A stretch of 64,000 nucleotides of DNA, taken from contig WLXD01000002.1 in the NCBI GenBank assembly GCA_012103255.1, positions 124,001-188,000 on the forward strand, read 5' to 3'. Within the stretch, counting starts at the first letter, position 1, and every line of letters starts with the position of its first letter. This DNA is from Acidobacteriota bacterium (GTDB lineage Bacteria; Acidobacteriota; UBA890; WLXD01). The notes under the pieces were generated by a model that saw only the letters and a program-made list of their open reading frames with translations, searched no databases and was not told where the DNA came from. Positions 15,677-24,662 of this stretch are shown here, in pieces. The position numbers were made by a program, and so were the translations under genes.

Positions 15677-16588
15677 TCAGCCAAGCACGACTCGAGGCTG
15701 AAACATTCCCCCTGGGAGCATCTCGGCAGCCGCCAGAAGCGTTCCGTCAGGACGCAGTACGCGAACCCACTCTCCGTGCTCCGGATCACTCGCCGACGCC
15801 CGGCGCCGTTCACTGATGCCGTTCGGCTCGATGACGCCGCCGTTGGCCACGACAGCGAGCCCTGTGTCATTCAGAGTCACTGTTGCCCAACCCGGGAACA
15901 TACGTGCCGGATCAATGGTCCGATCCCACAGCGCCTCTCGGTTCTCGCCTTCGAGGGCTTCCCAGTCGACGGACTCCTCGAGCCCGAAGTCGCCGACGCT
16001 GATTCGGCGCAACTCGGCGAGATGCGCGGGCACGCCGAGACTTGCGCCGGCCTCGTGTGCCAGCGTCCGAACGTAGGTACCCGAGCCACAGTGAACTCGG
16101 CACCGGATCGTCTCTTCGGCGAATTCGACGTTCTCTATGGAGTGAATCGTCACCTGAACCGGGTCCGGCTCCACGACTTCGCCTCGCCGAGCCCTCTTGT
16201 AGGCCGGCTGACCTCGAATCTTCTTCGCGGAGAAGGCTGGCGGCACCTGCTCGATCGTGCCCACGAATTTCCCCAGAGCAGCCCGGATCTCGTCGATCTC
16301 AAGAGCGGGCACTGGCACAGGGTCGGCAGTGGGCTCGCCATCGGCGTCGTAGCTGTCCGTGGCCCAACCCAGTCGGATCTCACAGTCGTAGATCTTGTCC
16401 TGGCGCTGCAGAAATCGGGCCAGTCGGGTCGCTTTGCCAAGGCAGACAAGGAGCACGCCCGTGGCACGAGGATCGAGGGTACCCGTGTGCCCGGCACGGC
16501 AGCCCATCGCCCGCCGGACTTTCTGCACAACATCGTGTGATGTCAGTCCAGCCGGCTTGTCGACGATCAGCATGGCCGCGCTTTTCAT
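15677..16588 (-). CDS. truB: tRNA pseudouridine(55) synthase
   Basis: Makes pseudouridine 55 in the T-loop of tRNAs. The 303 residues show IVDKPAGLTSHDVVQKVRR at the start, the catalytic Asp in GHTGTLDPRATGVLLVCLG near residue 40, and GGTYVR-like CGSGTYVRTLAHEAG near 175. A C-terminal PUA-like tail follows. Length fits (about 300). Its start overlaps the nrnA stop by 4 nt (ATGA). rpsO follows after 149 nt with its own promoter. Confidence 0.96.
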   Translation of the reverse strand: MKSAAMLIVDKPAGLTSHDVVQKVRRAMGCRAGHTGTLDPRATGVLLVCLGKATRLARFLQRQDKIYDCEIRLGWATDSYDADGEPTADPVPVPALEIDEIRAALGKFVGTIEQVPPAFSAKKIRGQPAYKRARRGEVVEPDPVQVTIHSIENVEFAEETIRCRVHCGSGTYVRTLAHEAGASLGVPAHLAELRRISVGDFGLEESVDWEALEGENREALWDRTIDPARMFPGWATVTLNDTGLAVVANGGVIEPNGISERRRASASDPEHGEWVRVLRPDGTLLAAAEMLPGGMFQPRVVLG

Positions 16589-17556
16589 CGAGCGCCGGCC
16601 TCATCGAGGGCCTCGTGAACCTCGGCGATGAGATTCTCTCGCGCGGCCTGAACAGGTCCTTCGATCTGGCAACCCGCAGCGCGAGGGTGCCCGCCTCCAC
16701 CGTGATGGCTGGCGATCTCCGCAACATCGATAGCGCCGTCGGACCGGAGACTGATACGCATCAGGTCCGGACCTACTTCCTTGAAAAGCAGACTCACGCG
16801 AACTCCATCGATGCCCTGCGCCTGATTCACGAATGCCTCGGTGTCACGCGTCCCCCTGCGCTCGAACGCACTGAACGGGAGAAACATGTAGGCGATCCGA
16901 CCGCCCGCGGTCCGCGTCAGGCTGCTCAAGGCGTCGCCCATCAAATGGATCCGCGCTGCCGGGTAGTCGCCGTAAACGGCTTCCGCGATTTCCGATGCAT
17001 TCGCACCCGCCGCGAGCATCTCGCTTGCGAAGGCCATTGCCGGCGCATCGGTATTCGAGTGATGGAACGAACCTGTATCAGTAAGAACCGTGACGTACAG
17101 AAGCGTCGCGATGTCTTTGTTCAGGTCAGCCCCGAGTTGCTTGCTGATCTCGTGAATCATCATTCCGGTGGCCGCGGCAGAGGAATCGATCCAGTTGAGA
17201 TCCGCGTACATCAGGTTCTTCGTGTGATGGTCGATATTGAGCGATTCGAGGGTGTCGAGCCCCTCGACTCCCGAGCGTCCGAAGTCCGAACACTCCACCA
17301 AAATGCTGGCTCGCGCATCTTCTGGCACATACTCGCGGGACACGACGCGGCGGCTGGCGGGGAGCCATTTGTAGCGGCGCGGCATCGACTGGCCGATCAC
17401 CACGGTGGACCGCTTCCCAACCTGATCCAGCGTCAGGGCGAGGGCAAGCGATGACCCAAGCGAGTCGCCGTCCGGGTCCGCGTGCGACGCGATGGCAAAG
17501 TCGTCCCGCGAGCGCAGCCACTCCACTACCTGATCGAGCGAACTAGTCGCGTTCAT
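16585..17556 (-). CDS. nrnA: DHH/DHHA1 phosphoesterase, NrnA-like
   Basis: Degrades nanoRNAs and may dephosphorylate 3'-phosphoadenosine 5'-phosphate. The 323-residue protein has AIASHADPDGDSLGSSLALA (metal site), a DHH motif in LNIDHHTKNLMYADLNW near residue 110-125, and the DHHA1 end motif HHGGGGHPRAAGCQ. ATG 17556 is preceded by AGGAAGGGG; it overlaps rbfA by 14 nt. The rbfA-nrnA-truB order is common in deltaproteobacteria and Firmicutes, linking RNA turnover with ribosome assembly. Confidence 0.93.
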   Translation of the reverse strand: MNATSSLDQVVEWLRSRDDFAIASHADPDGDSLGSSLALALTLDQVGKRSTVVIGQSMPRRYKWLPASRRVVSREYVPEDARASILVECSDFGRSGVEGLDTLESLNIDHHTKNLMYADLNWIDSSAAATGMMIHEISKQLGADLNKDIATLLYVTVLTDTGSFHHSNTDAPAMAFASEMLAAGANASEIAEAVYGDYPAARIHLMGDALSSLTRTAGGRIAYMFLPFSAFERRGTRDTEAFVNQAQGIDGVRVSLLFKEVGPDLMRISLRSDGAIDVAEIASHHGGGGHPRAAGCQIEGPVQAARENLIAEVHEALDEAGAR

Positions 17557-17923
17557 TCTGGTCCCCTTCCTGCCCCTTCGATTCATGCCCGTCACGTAAC
17601 AACTTCTCTATCCGATCGCTATGAGCCAACGTCTGGTCCAACTCGAAACGCAATTCCGGGGTGTGCCGGAGGCTGACCCGGCGTCCGACCTCGGAGCGCA
17701 GGAACGGAGCTGCACGGCGTAGTGTCGAGATCGAAACGTCTTCCGAAGCCGTATCGCCCATCACGGAGACAAAGACAGTCGCGTAGTGCAGGTCGCCGCT
17801 CATCCGGACCTCGGTGATGGTGACGAATCCAAGCCCAGGGTCCTTGACCTGCTGCTGCACTAACTCGGCCAGCACGGCACGGATCTGGTCCGCAACGCGA
17901 CGCGGTCTGAATCGTCCACTCAT
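17543..17923 (-). CDS. rbfA: 30S ribosome-binding factor A
   Basis: Cold-shock assembly factor that matures the 16S 5' end. The 126 residues have RVADQIRAVLAELVQQQVKD, GFVTITEVRMSGDLHYATVF and LRHTPELRFELDQTLAHSDR, the KH-like RbfA fold, and an acidic C-terminus. Length is typical. It overlaps the DUF503 gene by 4 nt and nrnA by 14 nt. Confidence 0.95.
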   Translation of the reverse strand: MSGRFRPRRVADQIRAVLAELVQQQVKDPGLGFVTITEVRMSGDLHYATVFVSVMGDTASEDVSISTLRRAAPFLRSEVGRRVSLRHTPELRFELDQTLAHSDRIEKLLRDGHESKGQEGDQNERD

Positions 17924-18198
17924 AGATAGTCCACGCTGTAGCGAAGCAACTCGGCCTCATGACGTTCTGACTCTTCAACGACCTTTTCGAAGAGCCGCTC
18001 CAGCACCCGTCGATCGGTACCGACACTCACCACGGCAATAGCGGTCCGTTGCCAGAGATCCTGATGCCCGGTCTCTGACGTGGCTACGTTGAAGCGACTC
18101 CGCAGTCTGTCTTTGAGGCGGTTCACGAACATGCGCTTGTGTTTGAGATCGCCGCACGACGGCAGGTGAAACTCGAGTTCACACACACCGATCACCAT
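17920..18198 (-). CDS. DUF503 (YlxP-like) protein
   Basis: A 92-residue protein of the DUF503/YlxP family, usually coded between infB and rbfA. Visible: an N-terminal strand CELEFHLPSCGDLKHKRMFV, then RLRSRFNVATSETGHQDLWQ and AVVSVGTDRRVLERLFEKVV. The SLK-like K(H)KR turn is the family mark. Function is not firmly known; the position suggests a role in ribosome maturation. GAGGT lies six nt before the ATG. Confidence 0.9.
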   Translation of the reverse strand: MVIGVCELEFHLPSCGDLKHKRMFVNRLKDRLRSRFNVATSETGHQDLWQRTAIAVVSVGTDRRVLERLFEKVVEESERHEAELLRYSVDYL

Positions 18199-18221
18199 GG
18201 AGTGACCTCGCGCTCAGGTCG

Positions 18222-20315
18222 CTAGAGGCTCGGAGCGATTTCCTTCACTTCGAAAGCCTCGATCACGTCCCCGATCTTCACGTCGTTGAAGTTCTCGAGG
18301 CCGATACCACACTCGTACCCCTGCTGAACCTCGCGGACATCGTCCTTGAAGCGCCGCAGCGACCGCAGCTGCCCCTCGTAGATGATGCGCGAATCCCGCA
18401 CAAGTCGGGCCTTGGCATCACGGGTGAACTTGCCGTCGGTGATGTAGCAACCGGCGATCGTGCCGATCTTGGGGATCCGGAACGTGTCTCGAACCTCGGC
18501 CGAACCGAGGGTTGACTCCTCGAAGGTCGGTGAGAGCTGACCCACCATCGCCTGCTTCACCTCGTCGATCAGCTTGTAGATGATCGTGTGAAGCCGTAGA
18601 TCGATTCCTTCGCGGTCAGCCGCCTCTGCTACGCCCCGCTCGGGCCGCACATTGAAGCCAACGATGATCGCGTCCGACGCCGACGCGAACAGCACATCGG
18701 TTTCAGACACACCGCCCACGGCGGCGCGGAGAATGTCCACCTCGACACTGTCGGTGGAAAGATTCGCGAGAGCGTCCTTCAGTGTTTCGATCGAGCCTTG
18801 AGCGTCTGCTCGGAGAACCACCGGCAGCTTCACGCGCTCACCGTCGCGCATGCGTTCGTGCAGATCCTGAAGCGTCAGACGTTGACCCGCGCCGAGCTGA
18901 TCACGGCGCGCCTGGTCCTGACGGATCTCGGCGACGCGGCGAGCAACGGACGCCTCCTCAACGACCTGTAACTCATCCCCGGCTGCGGGCACAGCCGAGA
19001 AGCCCATCAACTCTACTGCCGAAGAAGGTCCGACCTCCTTCACCTGCGCGCCGAACGACGTGATCATCGCCCGTACCTTCGCGTCCTCGGTTCCGGCGAT
19101 TACGTACTCGCCGACGCGGAGCGTGCCCGCCTGCACCAACACCGTCGCGATCGGACCTCGACGGCGATCGAGGTGGGCTTCGAGGACAGTCCCCTGCGCC
19201 GCGATCTTCGGATTCGCCTGAAGCTCCATGAGCTCCGACGTAAGTACGATCATCTCGAGCAAGCCCTCGAGATTCTGCTTCTCCAGCGCTGAGACCTCTA
19301 CGCAGACCGTGTCGCCGCCCCAGTCTTCGGGGGAGAGCCCATGCTCGGCGAGTTGCTGCTTCACCCGATCTGGATTCGCCTGCGGCAGATCGATCTTGTT
19401 GATCGCCACAATGATCGGCACTTCGGCCGCCTTGGCGTGATCGATCGCCTCGATTGTCTGAGGCATGATCCCGTCGTTGGCGGCAACGACCAGAACCACG
19501 ATGTCGGTTACCTGTGCGCCGCGTGCGCGCATCGCGGTGAACGCCTGGTGACCCGGGGTATCAATGAAGATGATCCGGTTGCCGTCCCAGTCCACCTCGG
19601 AGGCACCGATGTGCTGGGTAATCCCGCCTGCTTCCCGCGCGACAATGTTGGTCTCACGGATCGAGTCCAGTAGCTGGGTCTTGCCGTGATCAACGTGCCC
19701 CATGATCGTGACGACCGGGGCTCGGGCAACCAGGTCCTCGTCGTCGCCGGTGTCGATGTCGCCAAGCAGAACTTCATCGGCAGTCTGCACGTGCACGACG
19801 GCGCCGTGCTCGGCTGCAATAGCCACAGCCAGGTCGCCCTCGAGTACCTGATTCATGTTCGCCATGATGCCCTGCTGCATCAGGCCGCGGATCAGGTCAT
19901 TCACCGGGACACCGGTTGCCTCGGCGAGTTCCTTGACCTGGATCGGAGCCTCGATCGTGAAGACTTCCGAGCTAACCGCTACCGCTGGCTCTGGTTCGCC
20001 ATCGGGCTCGCTCTCAGCGTCCGGCTCGCTAGCGTCCGCCGCCTCTGATTCTGCCTCCGACTGTTCTTCAGCTTCAGGCTCGGCCTCCGGCTCGGCTTCA
20101 GGTTCGGGCTCCGATTCGGCCGCAGCGTCGGCTGCTGGCGCAGAATCCTCGGCGGTCTCGTCGGTGCCACCGCCAAGGTGGTCCCGAAGGAGCTGAGCGT
20201 CGTCATCAGAGATGGCATTGGCGTGCGATTTCACCGCCACGCCGATCTCGTTCAGAAGCTCAACCGCTTCCTTGCTTTCAATGCCGAGTTCTTTGGCGAT
20301 TTCATATACACGCAT
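18222..20315 (-). CDS. infB: Translation initiation factor IF-2
   Basis: GTPase that brings fMet-tRNA to the 30S subunit. The 697 residues begin with an IF2_N domain ([20 protein letters not shown]), then a Glu/Ala/Pro/Asp-rich linker (about 50-115), a second IF2_N copy, and the GTPase domain with [28 protein letters not shown] and NKIDLPQ. Domains II, III and C2 follow, with the [14 protein letters not shown] segment near the end. The G1 motif has Gln after KT where Ser or Thr is usual. It starts about 54 nt after the potential end of the extended nusA frame. Confidence 0.97.
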   Translation of the reverse strand: MRVYEIAKELGIESKEAVELLNEIGVAVKSHANAISDDDAQLLRDHLGGGTDETAEDSAPAADAAAESEPEPEAEPEAEPEAEEQSEAESEAADASEPDAESEPDGEPEPAVAVSSEVFTIEAPIQVKELAEATGVPVNDLIRGLMQQGIMANMNQVLEGDLAVAIAAEHGAVVHVQTADEVLLGDIDTGDDEDLVARAPVVTIMGHVDHGKTQLLDSIRETNIVAREAGGITQHIGASEVDWDGNRIIFIDTPGHQAFTAMRARGAQVTDIVVLVVAANDGIMPQTIEAIDHAKAAEVPIIVAINKIDLPQANPDRVKQQLAEHGLSPEDWGGDTVCVEVSALEKQNLEGLLEMIVLTSELMELQANPKIAAQGTVLEAHLDRRRGPIATVLVQAGTLRVGEYVIAGTEDAKVRAMITSFGAQVKEVGPSSAVELMGFSAVPAAGDELQVVEEASVARRVAEIRQDQARRDQLGAGQRLTLQDLHERMRDGERVKLPVVLRADAQGSIETLKDALANLSTDSVEVDILRAAVGGVSETDVLFASASDAIIVGFNVRPERGVAEAADREGIDLRLHTIIYKLIDEVKQAMVGQLSPTFEESTLGSAEVRDTFRIPKIGTIAGCYITDGKFTRDAKARLVRDSRIIYEGQLRSLRRFKDDVREVQQGYECGIGLENFNDVKIGDVIEAFEVKEIAPSL

Positions 20316-20369
20316 GATTTCTTCTTTCTCGGCCGTTAGGAACCGATCGTAGGGCCTAGCTGATGCTGG

Positions 20370-20538
20370 CTATTCTTCTTCCGAATGGGCGTCACCGGCT
20401 TCCGGGGCATCCCCCTCAGCGGTGGGCTCGTTTCCGTCAGGCTCCTCGGCCGCCGCGTCGTCAGCGGTTGTTGCAGCAACCGAATCGTCCTCTACCGGCA
20501 CGTCAGTTTGCGTCGCCGCATCGGATTCTTCGACGTCA
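20370..20538 (-). other. Acidic NusA tail in a shifted frame
   Basis: Directly past the annotated nusA stop, the frame reached by losing one G from the nine-G run stays open to TAG 20370-20372. It reads about 59 residues such as DDVEESDAATQTDVPVEDD and ends DAHSEEE. This composition matches the acidic tails of S2 and IF-2 in the same operon. It would extend NusA to about 420 residues. A sequence error, a slippery run or a decayed tail could each explain it. Confidence 0.6.
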
Positions 20539-21633
20539 TCCCCCCCCCACTTCGGGGCTGGTCTCTGCGGCTTCTGATTGCTCGTGCTCTTTCTGATCCG
20601 GGCTCATCACGTCGATCTTACGTCCGAGCAACTTGCCCGCGAGTCGCACGTTCTGACCCCGCTTCCCAATGGCAAGGGACAGCTGATCTTCATCCACCAG
20701 AACCTCCAGGTGAGGTTCTTCGATGCCCTCGGCGTTCGCGCGGAACACCTCGTTCACCTTGTTGACCTTCGCCGGCTTGAGCGCGTTGATCGCAAACTGA
20801 AACGGATCCTCGGCCCAGTCCACGATGTCGATCTTTTCGCCGCGGAGTTCACGGATGATCCCTTGAACTCGAGACCCCCGCATCCCCACGCACGCTCCAA
20901 CGGGATCGATATCGGCGTCCAGTGAATGAACGGCAACCTTGGCCCGATCACCACCCTCGCGGACGGCCCCCTTCACCAACACCGTGCCGTCGTAGATCTC
21001 CGGCACTTCCATCTCGAAGAGCCGCAGCAACAACTCGGGGCTGCTGCGCGAAACAACGATCAGCGGGCCACGCGTGTCACGCAGCACTTCGATCACCACC
21101 ACGCGGATACGGTCGCCGATGTTGTAGTGCTCGGCGCGCGACTGTTCTCGCCGGGGCAGGATGGCCTCGGCACGGCCCAGATCAATAATCATGTCGCCGC
21201 GCTCGAATCGCTTGACGCTTCCCGTCAGCAGCTCCCCGACGCGGTCTTCGTACTCCGCAAAAATATTGTCGCGCTCGGCGTCCCTGACTTTCTGGAAGAT
21301 CACCTGCTTGGCTGCCTGCGCCGCAATCCTGCCGAGGCCTTCCGTAGGCATCGGGGTGCGCATTTCCGCACCGAGCTCAGGCGACTCCATACCGGCCGCC
21401 ACGGCGTCCTCCACAGTAATCTCGCTCAGGGGATCTTCGACCTCTTCAACCACCTTTTTGACTGCGTTCACCGCCACATCCCCGCTCTCGGGATCTAGCT
21501 TCGCGACGAGATAGTCCTCAGTTCGGTAGAACTTCTGGGCGGCGACAGCCATCGCTTCCTCGATGGCGGCGATGATCACCTCGGGCGCGATGTTCTTTTC
21601 GCGACCGATCTGTTCGATCGTCTGCAGCAGCAT
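20536..21633 (-). CDS. nusA: Transcription termination/antitermination factor NusA
   Basis: RNA polymerase-binding elongation factor. The 365 residues contain the N-terminal domain (IAPEVIIAAIEEAMAVAAQK), an S1 domain (EDRVGELLTGSVKRFERGD), KH1 (DPVGACVGMRGSRVQGIIRE) and KH2 (LSLAIGKRGQNVRLAGKLLG). E. coli-type C-terminal acidic repeats are absent. The frame stops at TGA 20536-20538, four codons after PEV, straight after a nine-G run; a different frame stays open beyond it. AAAGGA lies seven nt before ATG 21633. Confidence 0.96.
   Translation of the reverse strand: MLLQTIEQIGREKNIAPEVIIAAIEEAMAVAAQKFYRTEDYLVAKLDPESGDVAVNAVKKVVEEVEDPLSEITVEDAVAAGMESPELGAEMRTPMPTEGLGRIAAQAAKQVIFQKVRDAERDNIFAEYEDRVGELLTGSVKRFERGDMIIDLGRAEAILPRREQSRAEHYNIGDRIRVVVIEVLRDTRGPLIVVSRSSPELLLRLFEMEVPEIYDGTVLVKGAVREGGDRAKVAVHSLDADIDPVGACVGMRGSRVQGIIRELRGEKIDIVDWAEDPFQFAINALKPAKVNKVNEVFRANAEGIEEPHLEVLVDEDQLSLAIGKRGQNVRLAGKLLGRKIDVMSPDQKEHEQSEAAETSPEVGGG
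20540..20548 (-). repeat. Nine-G homopolymer at the nusA 3' end
   Basis: Minus-strand GT followed by nine G then ATGA. With nine G the nusA frame ends at TGA two bases later; with eight G it continues through GAT GAC GTC into an acidic tail. Long G runs are known slippage sites for DNA and RNA polymerases and a common source of assembly errors. Confidence 0.9.
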
Positions 21634-21670
21634 CTAGGCGTCCTTTCGTTCGGCGGGTCGGTACATCAGG

Positions 21671-22156
21671 TCAGATCTCAATCTCGAGGCGAGCTTCGGA
21701 CACGCTGCTGCGGGGCAGCTCGATCCGCTCCCCGTCCTCGAGGTCCAGGAGGACGTTGCCAGCTTCGATTCCCCGGAGCTTGCCGCGCAGAACTGTGCTG
21801 CCCTCCGGCCCGGGAACCGTCTGAATACGAATCCGCTGGCCCGAGTAGCGCTCGAAATCCACGGCGACGAGGAGCTCGCGGTCCAATCCGGGCGACGAGA
21901 CCTCGAGGTTGTACGCCGCCTCGATGAAGTCCTCTACGTCAAGAATCGCAGACAGCTGCCGGCTCAGCTTTGCGCACTGATCCACGTTGACTCCACCATC
22001 GGTGTCGATCACGATCCGCAGAACCCAGCTACCACCGTCCGAGAGATAGCGCACCGATACAACTTCGCAACCAATTCGCGCGGCAACTCGCTCCGCGATC
22101 GGGCGCACCTGTCCGGCGATACCCTCGTTGGCAGCTCGCTGTTTTTCCGTCGACAT
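21671..22156 (-). CDS. rimP: Ribosome maturation factor RimP
   Basis: Late 30S assembly factor. The 161 residues have VRPIAERVAARIGCEVVSVR, LRIVIDTDGGVNVDQCAKLS and the family mark YNLEVSSPGLDRELLVAVDF, then a C-terminal SH3-like domain. ATG 22156 is chosen; codons up to 22225 show no similarity. It heads the rimP-nusA-infB operon, with a promoter-like sequence about 85 nt upstream in the divergent gap with threonine synthase. Confidence 0.94.
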   Translation of the reverse strand: MSTEKQRAANEGIAGQVRPIAERVAARIGCEVVSVRYLSDGGSWVLRIVIDTDGGVNVDQCAKLSRQLSAILDVEDFIEAAYNLEVSSPGLDRELLVAVDFERYSGQRIRIQTVPGPEGSTVLRGKLRGIEAGNVLLDLEDGERIELPRSSVSEARLEIEI

Positions 22157-22243
22157 CGACGTCTCGCGGTGTTTTCTGTGCACAAAGAAAAGAAGCGGGC
22201 ACGGGGCCCACTTCCGCTGAAGCACCCAGTTTCGTAGTCGGCT

Positions 22244-22272
22244 AGCTTAGCAAACGCCTTCGACCCCAGCAA
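22244..22272 (-). promoter_or_regulatory. Promoter-like sequence of the rimP operon
   Basis: Minus strand: -35 TTGCTG (22272-22267), 17-nt spacer ending TGC, -10 TAAGCT (22249-22244). The same shape occurs before proS and rpsO. Predicted start about 22237, leaving an 80-nt leader. Rest of the 249-nt divergent gap shows nothing else clear. Confidence 0.45.
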
Positions 22273-22405
22273 TTTGGGCAAATACCCATCTTGCCGTCCG
22301 TTCGCCTGAGACCAGTCGTGTTCCTGGAATTGCGCCGACAGGCGTGATCGGCAAAGCTCTCCGCCAACTCTGGCCAGTCGAAACGCCCTACAAATATGAG
22401 CCACC

Positions 22406-23569
22406 ATGGACTTCATCGCTAGCGCTCTTTCCCACCTCACGTGTAGTCGCTGCGATACTCGACATGAACCCGACGAGATCCACCGCTTCTGCGCGTGCGG
22501 CGGCCCGCTATATCCCCGCTATGACCTCGATTCGGTCAGCTGGACTCCGGAGTCGCTCGCGAACCGGCCCGGCGGCCTCTGGCGCTACGCAGATCTACTT
22601 CCGGTGCGCGCTCCGGAGCACCGGATCTGTCTCGGCGAGGGCGGCACGCCCTTGCTCCGGTTGGCGCGAATCGGGAACCACATCGGGCTCAACGAACTTC
22701 TGGCTAAGGACGAAGGCCTGAATCCCACCGGGTCCTTCAAGGCCAGGGGCCTGTGCCTGGCCGCGAGTCGCGCCCGCGAACTCGGCATCACCACGCTTTC
22801 GATTCCAACCGCGGGAAACGCGGGAAGTGCGATGGCAGCCTACTGCGCCCGCGGCGGTATGCGCGCGGTGATCTACGTGCCGCGCGAAACGCCCCCGGAG
22901 TTCCTCACGGAGTACCGCGACCTCGGGGCCCAGGTAACGATTGTCGACGGTACGATTTCCGATGCAGGCGCGCGCATGGCTTCGGAGGCGCGAGACGACT
23001 GGTTTCCCGTGAGCACGCTTCAGGAGCCCTATCGGCTGGAGGGCAAGAAGACCATGGGTCTAGAACTCGCCGAGCAGCTAGCCTGGCAACTACCGGACGT
23101 GATCCTGTATCCGACTGGTGGCGGGACAGGCCTCCTCGGCATGTGGAAGGCTTTCGATGAACTCGAGGCGATCGGCATGCTCGACTCGCGCCGGCCGCGG
23201 ATGATCGCGGTTCAGGCTGAGGGGTGTGCGCCCATTGTGAAAGCGTTCGAGGCGGGAGATTCGTCCGCAGCGCCGTGGGAAAACGCTACAACGGTGGCCA
23301 ACGGGCTGCGTGTACCGAAGGCATTCGCAGATCGCGAAATTCTCTCCGTCATTCGCGCGTCAAAGGGCACGGCGATCACAATCGATGACGACGCGATGCT
23401 CGCCATGCTCCGACTTCTTGCCGGTGTTGAGGGCATTTACACCGCGCCGGAAGCCGCGGCAACAATCGTGGCGGCTCAACGCCTCGTGGCCGACGGGACG
23501 ATCCATGCGGACGAGAGAGTCGTTACTTTCCTCACTGGGAATGCCTACAAGTACCTGTCGTCGCTGTAG
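22406..23569 (+). CDS. thrC: Threonine synthase (zinc-ribbon type)
   Basis: PLP enzyme converting O-phosphohomoserine to threonine. The 387 residues open with a zinc-ribbon (CSRCDTRHEPDEIHRFCACGG), found in the archaeal-like threonine synthase branch. The PLP lysine is in GLNPTGSFKARGL near residue 112; SIPTAGNAGSAMAAYCARGG and the glycine loop YPTGGGTGLLGMW follow. It is read divergently from rimP. No Shine-Dalgarno is visible; TACAAA sits 11 nt before the ATG, so a very short leader is possible. A related cysteate or diaminopropionate lyase is less likely given the ribbon. Confidence 0.88.
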   Translation: MDFIASALSHLTCSRCDTRHEPDEIHRFCACGGPLYPRYDLDSVSWTPESLANRPGGLWRYADLLPVRAPEHRICLGEGGTPLLRLARIGNHIGLNELLAKDEGLNPTGSFKARGLCLAASRARELGITTLSIPTAGNAGSAMAAYCARGGMRAVIYVPRETPPEFLTEYRDLGAQVTIVDGTISDAGARMASEARDDWFPVSTLQEPYRLEGKKTMGLELAEQLAWQLPDVILYPTGGGTGLLGMWKAFDELEAIGMLDSRRPRMIAVQAEGCAPIVKAFEAGDSSAAPWENATTVANGLRVPKAFADREILSVIRASKGTAITIDDDAMLAMLRLLAGVEGIYTAPEAAATIVAAQRLVADGTIHADERVVTFLTGNAYKYLSSL

Positions 23570-23587
23570 TCGCGTCGCCGGATAGAA

Positions 23588-23616
23588 TTGGCGCGACGAG
23601 CGGGCTGGCCTATCAT
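23588..23616 (+). promoter_or_regulatory. Promoter of tatA-tatC
   Basis: -35 TTGGCG (23588-23593), 17-nt spacer, -10 TATCAT (23611-23616), five of six matches at the -10. Predicted start about 23623, 27 nt before the tatA ATG, which has GAGG five nt upstream. Confidence 0.55.
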
Positions 23617-23649
23617 GAGGTCAGATTCTTCAACCCGGATGAGGCTCCC

Positions 23650-23865
23650 ATGTTTGGTTCGATCGGCGGCACCGAGCTACTCATCATCGTCGTGATCGCT
23701 CTCGTGGTCTTTGGGCCCAAACGTCTCCCGGAGCTCGGGCGCACCGTAGGCCGTGGACTGAACGAGTTCCGCCGAGCTTCCAACGACCTCAAACGCTCGC
23801 TCGAAGACGAGATCGCCCTGGACGAGCGATCACAGCGTCGGACGACCGAGCTCGACGACGACTAG
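23650..23865 (+). CDS. tatA: Sec-independent translocase protein TatA
   Basis: Forms the pore component of the twin-arginine export system. The 71 residues have one N-terminal transmembrane helix (GGTELLIIVVIALVVFG), the FGPKRLPELGRTVGRGL hinge and amphipathic helix, and a short acidic tail ending LDDD. Length is that of TatA rather than TatB. Only one TatA-type gene is next to tatC, so this may be a minimal TatA-TatC system or have a TatB elsewhere. Confidence 0.92.
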   Translation: MFGSIGGTELLIIVVIALVVFGPKRLPELGRTVGRGLNEFRRASNDLKRSLEDEIALDERSQRRTTELDDD

Positions 23866-23882
23866 TCAGGTAGCCGCGGACC

Positions 23883-24662
23883 GTGAACGGAGATGCCGCG
23901 ACGGCTGCCCCCGAGGAGCGCGGCAGCGAAGGTCTTCCGGAGATGTCGCTGCTCGACCATCTGACTGAGCTCCGACGGAGATTGGTGGTCAGTGTCATCG
24001 CTTTCGTCGCAGCGATGCTCATCTGCTGGGGCTTTTCAGCCCAGCTCTTCGACCTCCTCACCGCGCCCGTCGTGCGGCTCCTTCCCGAAGATGCGGATCG
24101 CCTGGCTTTCCTGTCACTGACCGAACCTTTCGTCCTCTACTTGAAGGTGGCGGCGGTCGGTGGCCTCTTTCTTGCCTCGCCCGTCCTGATCTACCAGATC
24201 TGGATGTTCGTAGCCCCGGGTCTCTATCGACGCGAACGCCTGTACGCCATCCCCGTTGTGTTCGCTAGCGTGGCCTGCTTCCTCCTAGGAGGCTTCTTCG
24301 GCTACCGGGTTCTGTTCCCCGTCATGGCCGAGTTCTTCCTCTCGTTGGGCGCTGACTTTCGGCAGCTCCTCACCGTGAACAGCCTCTTCGGATTCCTGCT
24401 TCGAACACTCATCGGCTGCGCCCTGATCTTCGAATGGCCGATCGTGGTGTTTTTCCTAGCTCGCCTCGGCATGCTGACCGCTGGCGGCATGTGGAGAAAC
24501 TTCCGCTATGCGATCTTGATCATCTTCATCATCGCCGCGGTGGTGACGCCCACTCCGGATTTCGCCACGCAGACCATTCTCGCGATGCCAATGCTGCTGC
24601 TGTATGCCGTCGGCATTCTCATCGCCTGGGCAGTTCAGCCGCGTGACGATCTAGACGCGTAG
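23883..24662 (+). CDS. tatC: Sec-independent translocase protein TatC
   Basis: Receptor subunit that binds twin-arginine signal peptides. Shows SLLDHLTELRRRLVVSVIAF, LTEPFVLYLKVAAVGGLFLA and further helices (six in the family), ending in a short cytoplasmic tail. The frame starts at GTG 23883 (259 residues); ATG 23943, which gives the usual MSLLDHL beginning, is an equal or better alternative (239 residues). The end overlaps the convergent recJ gene by 12 nt, leaving no room for a terminator. Confidence 0.94.
   Translation: MNGDAATAAPEERGSEGLPEMSLLDHLTELRRRLVVSVIAFVAAMLICWGFSAQLFDLLTAPVVRLLPEDADRLAFLSLTEPFVLYLKVAAVGGLFLASPVLIYQIWMFVAPGLYRRERLYAIPVVFASVACFLLGGFFGYRVLFPVMAEFFLSLGADFRQLLTVNSLFGFLLRTLIGCALIFEWPIVVFFLARLGMLTAGGMWRNFRYAILIIFIIAAVVTPTPDFATQTILAMPMLLLYAVGILIAWAVQPRDDLDA

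Noticed and set aside
16042-17454. Long plus-strand open frame (470 codons) opposite nrnA and truB
   Set aside because: It lies antisense to two well-recognised genes, has no family motif and is the usual mirror frame in GC-rich DNA.
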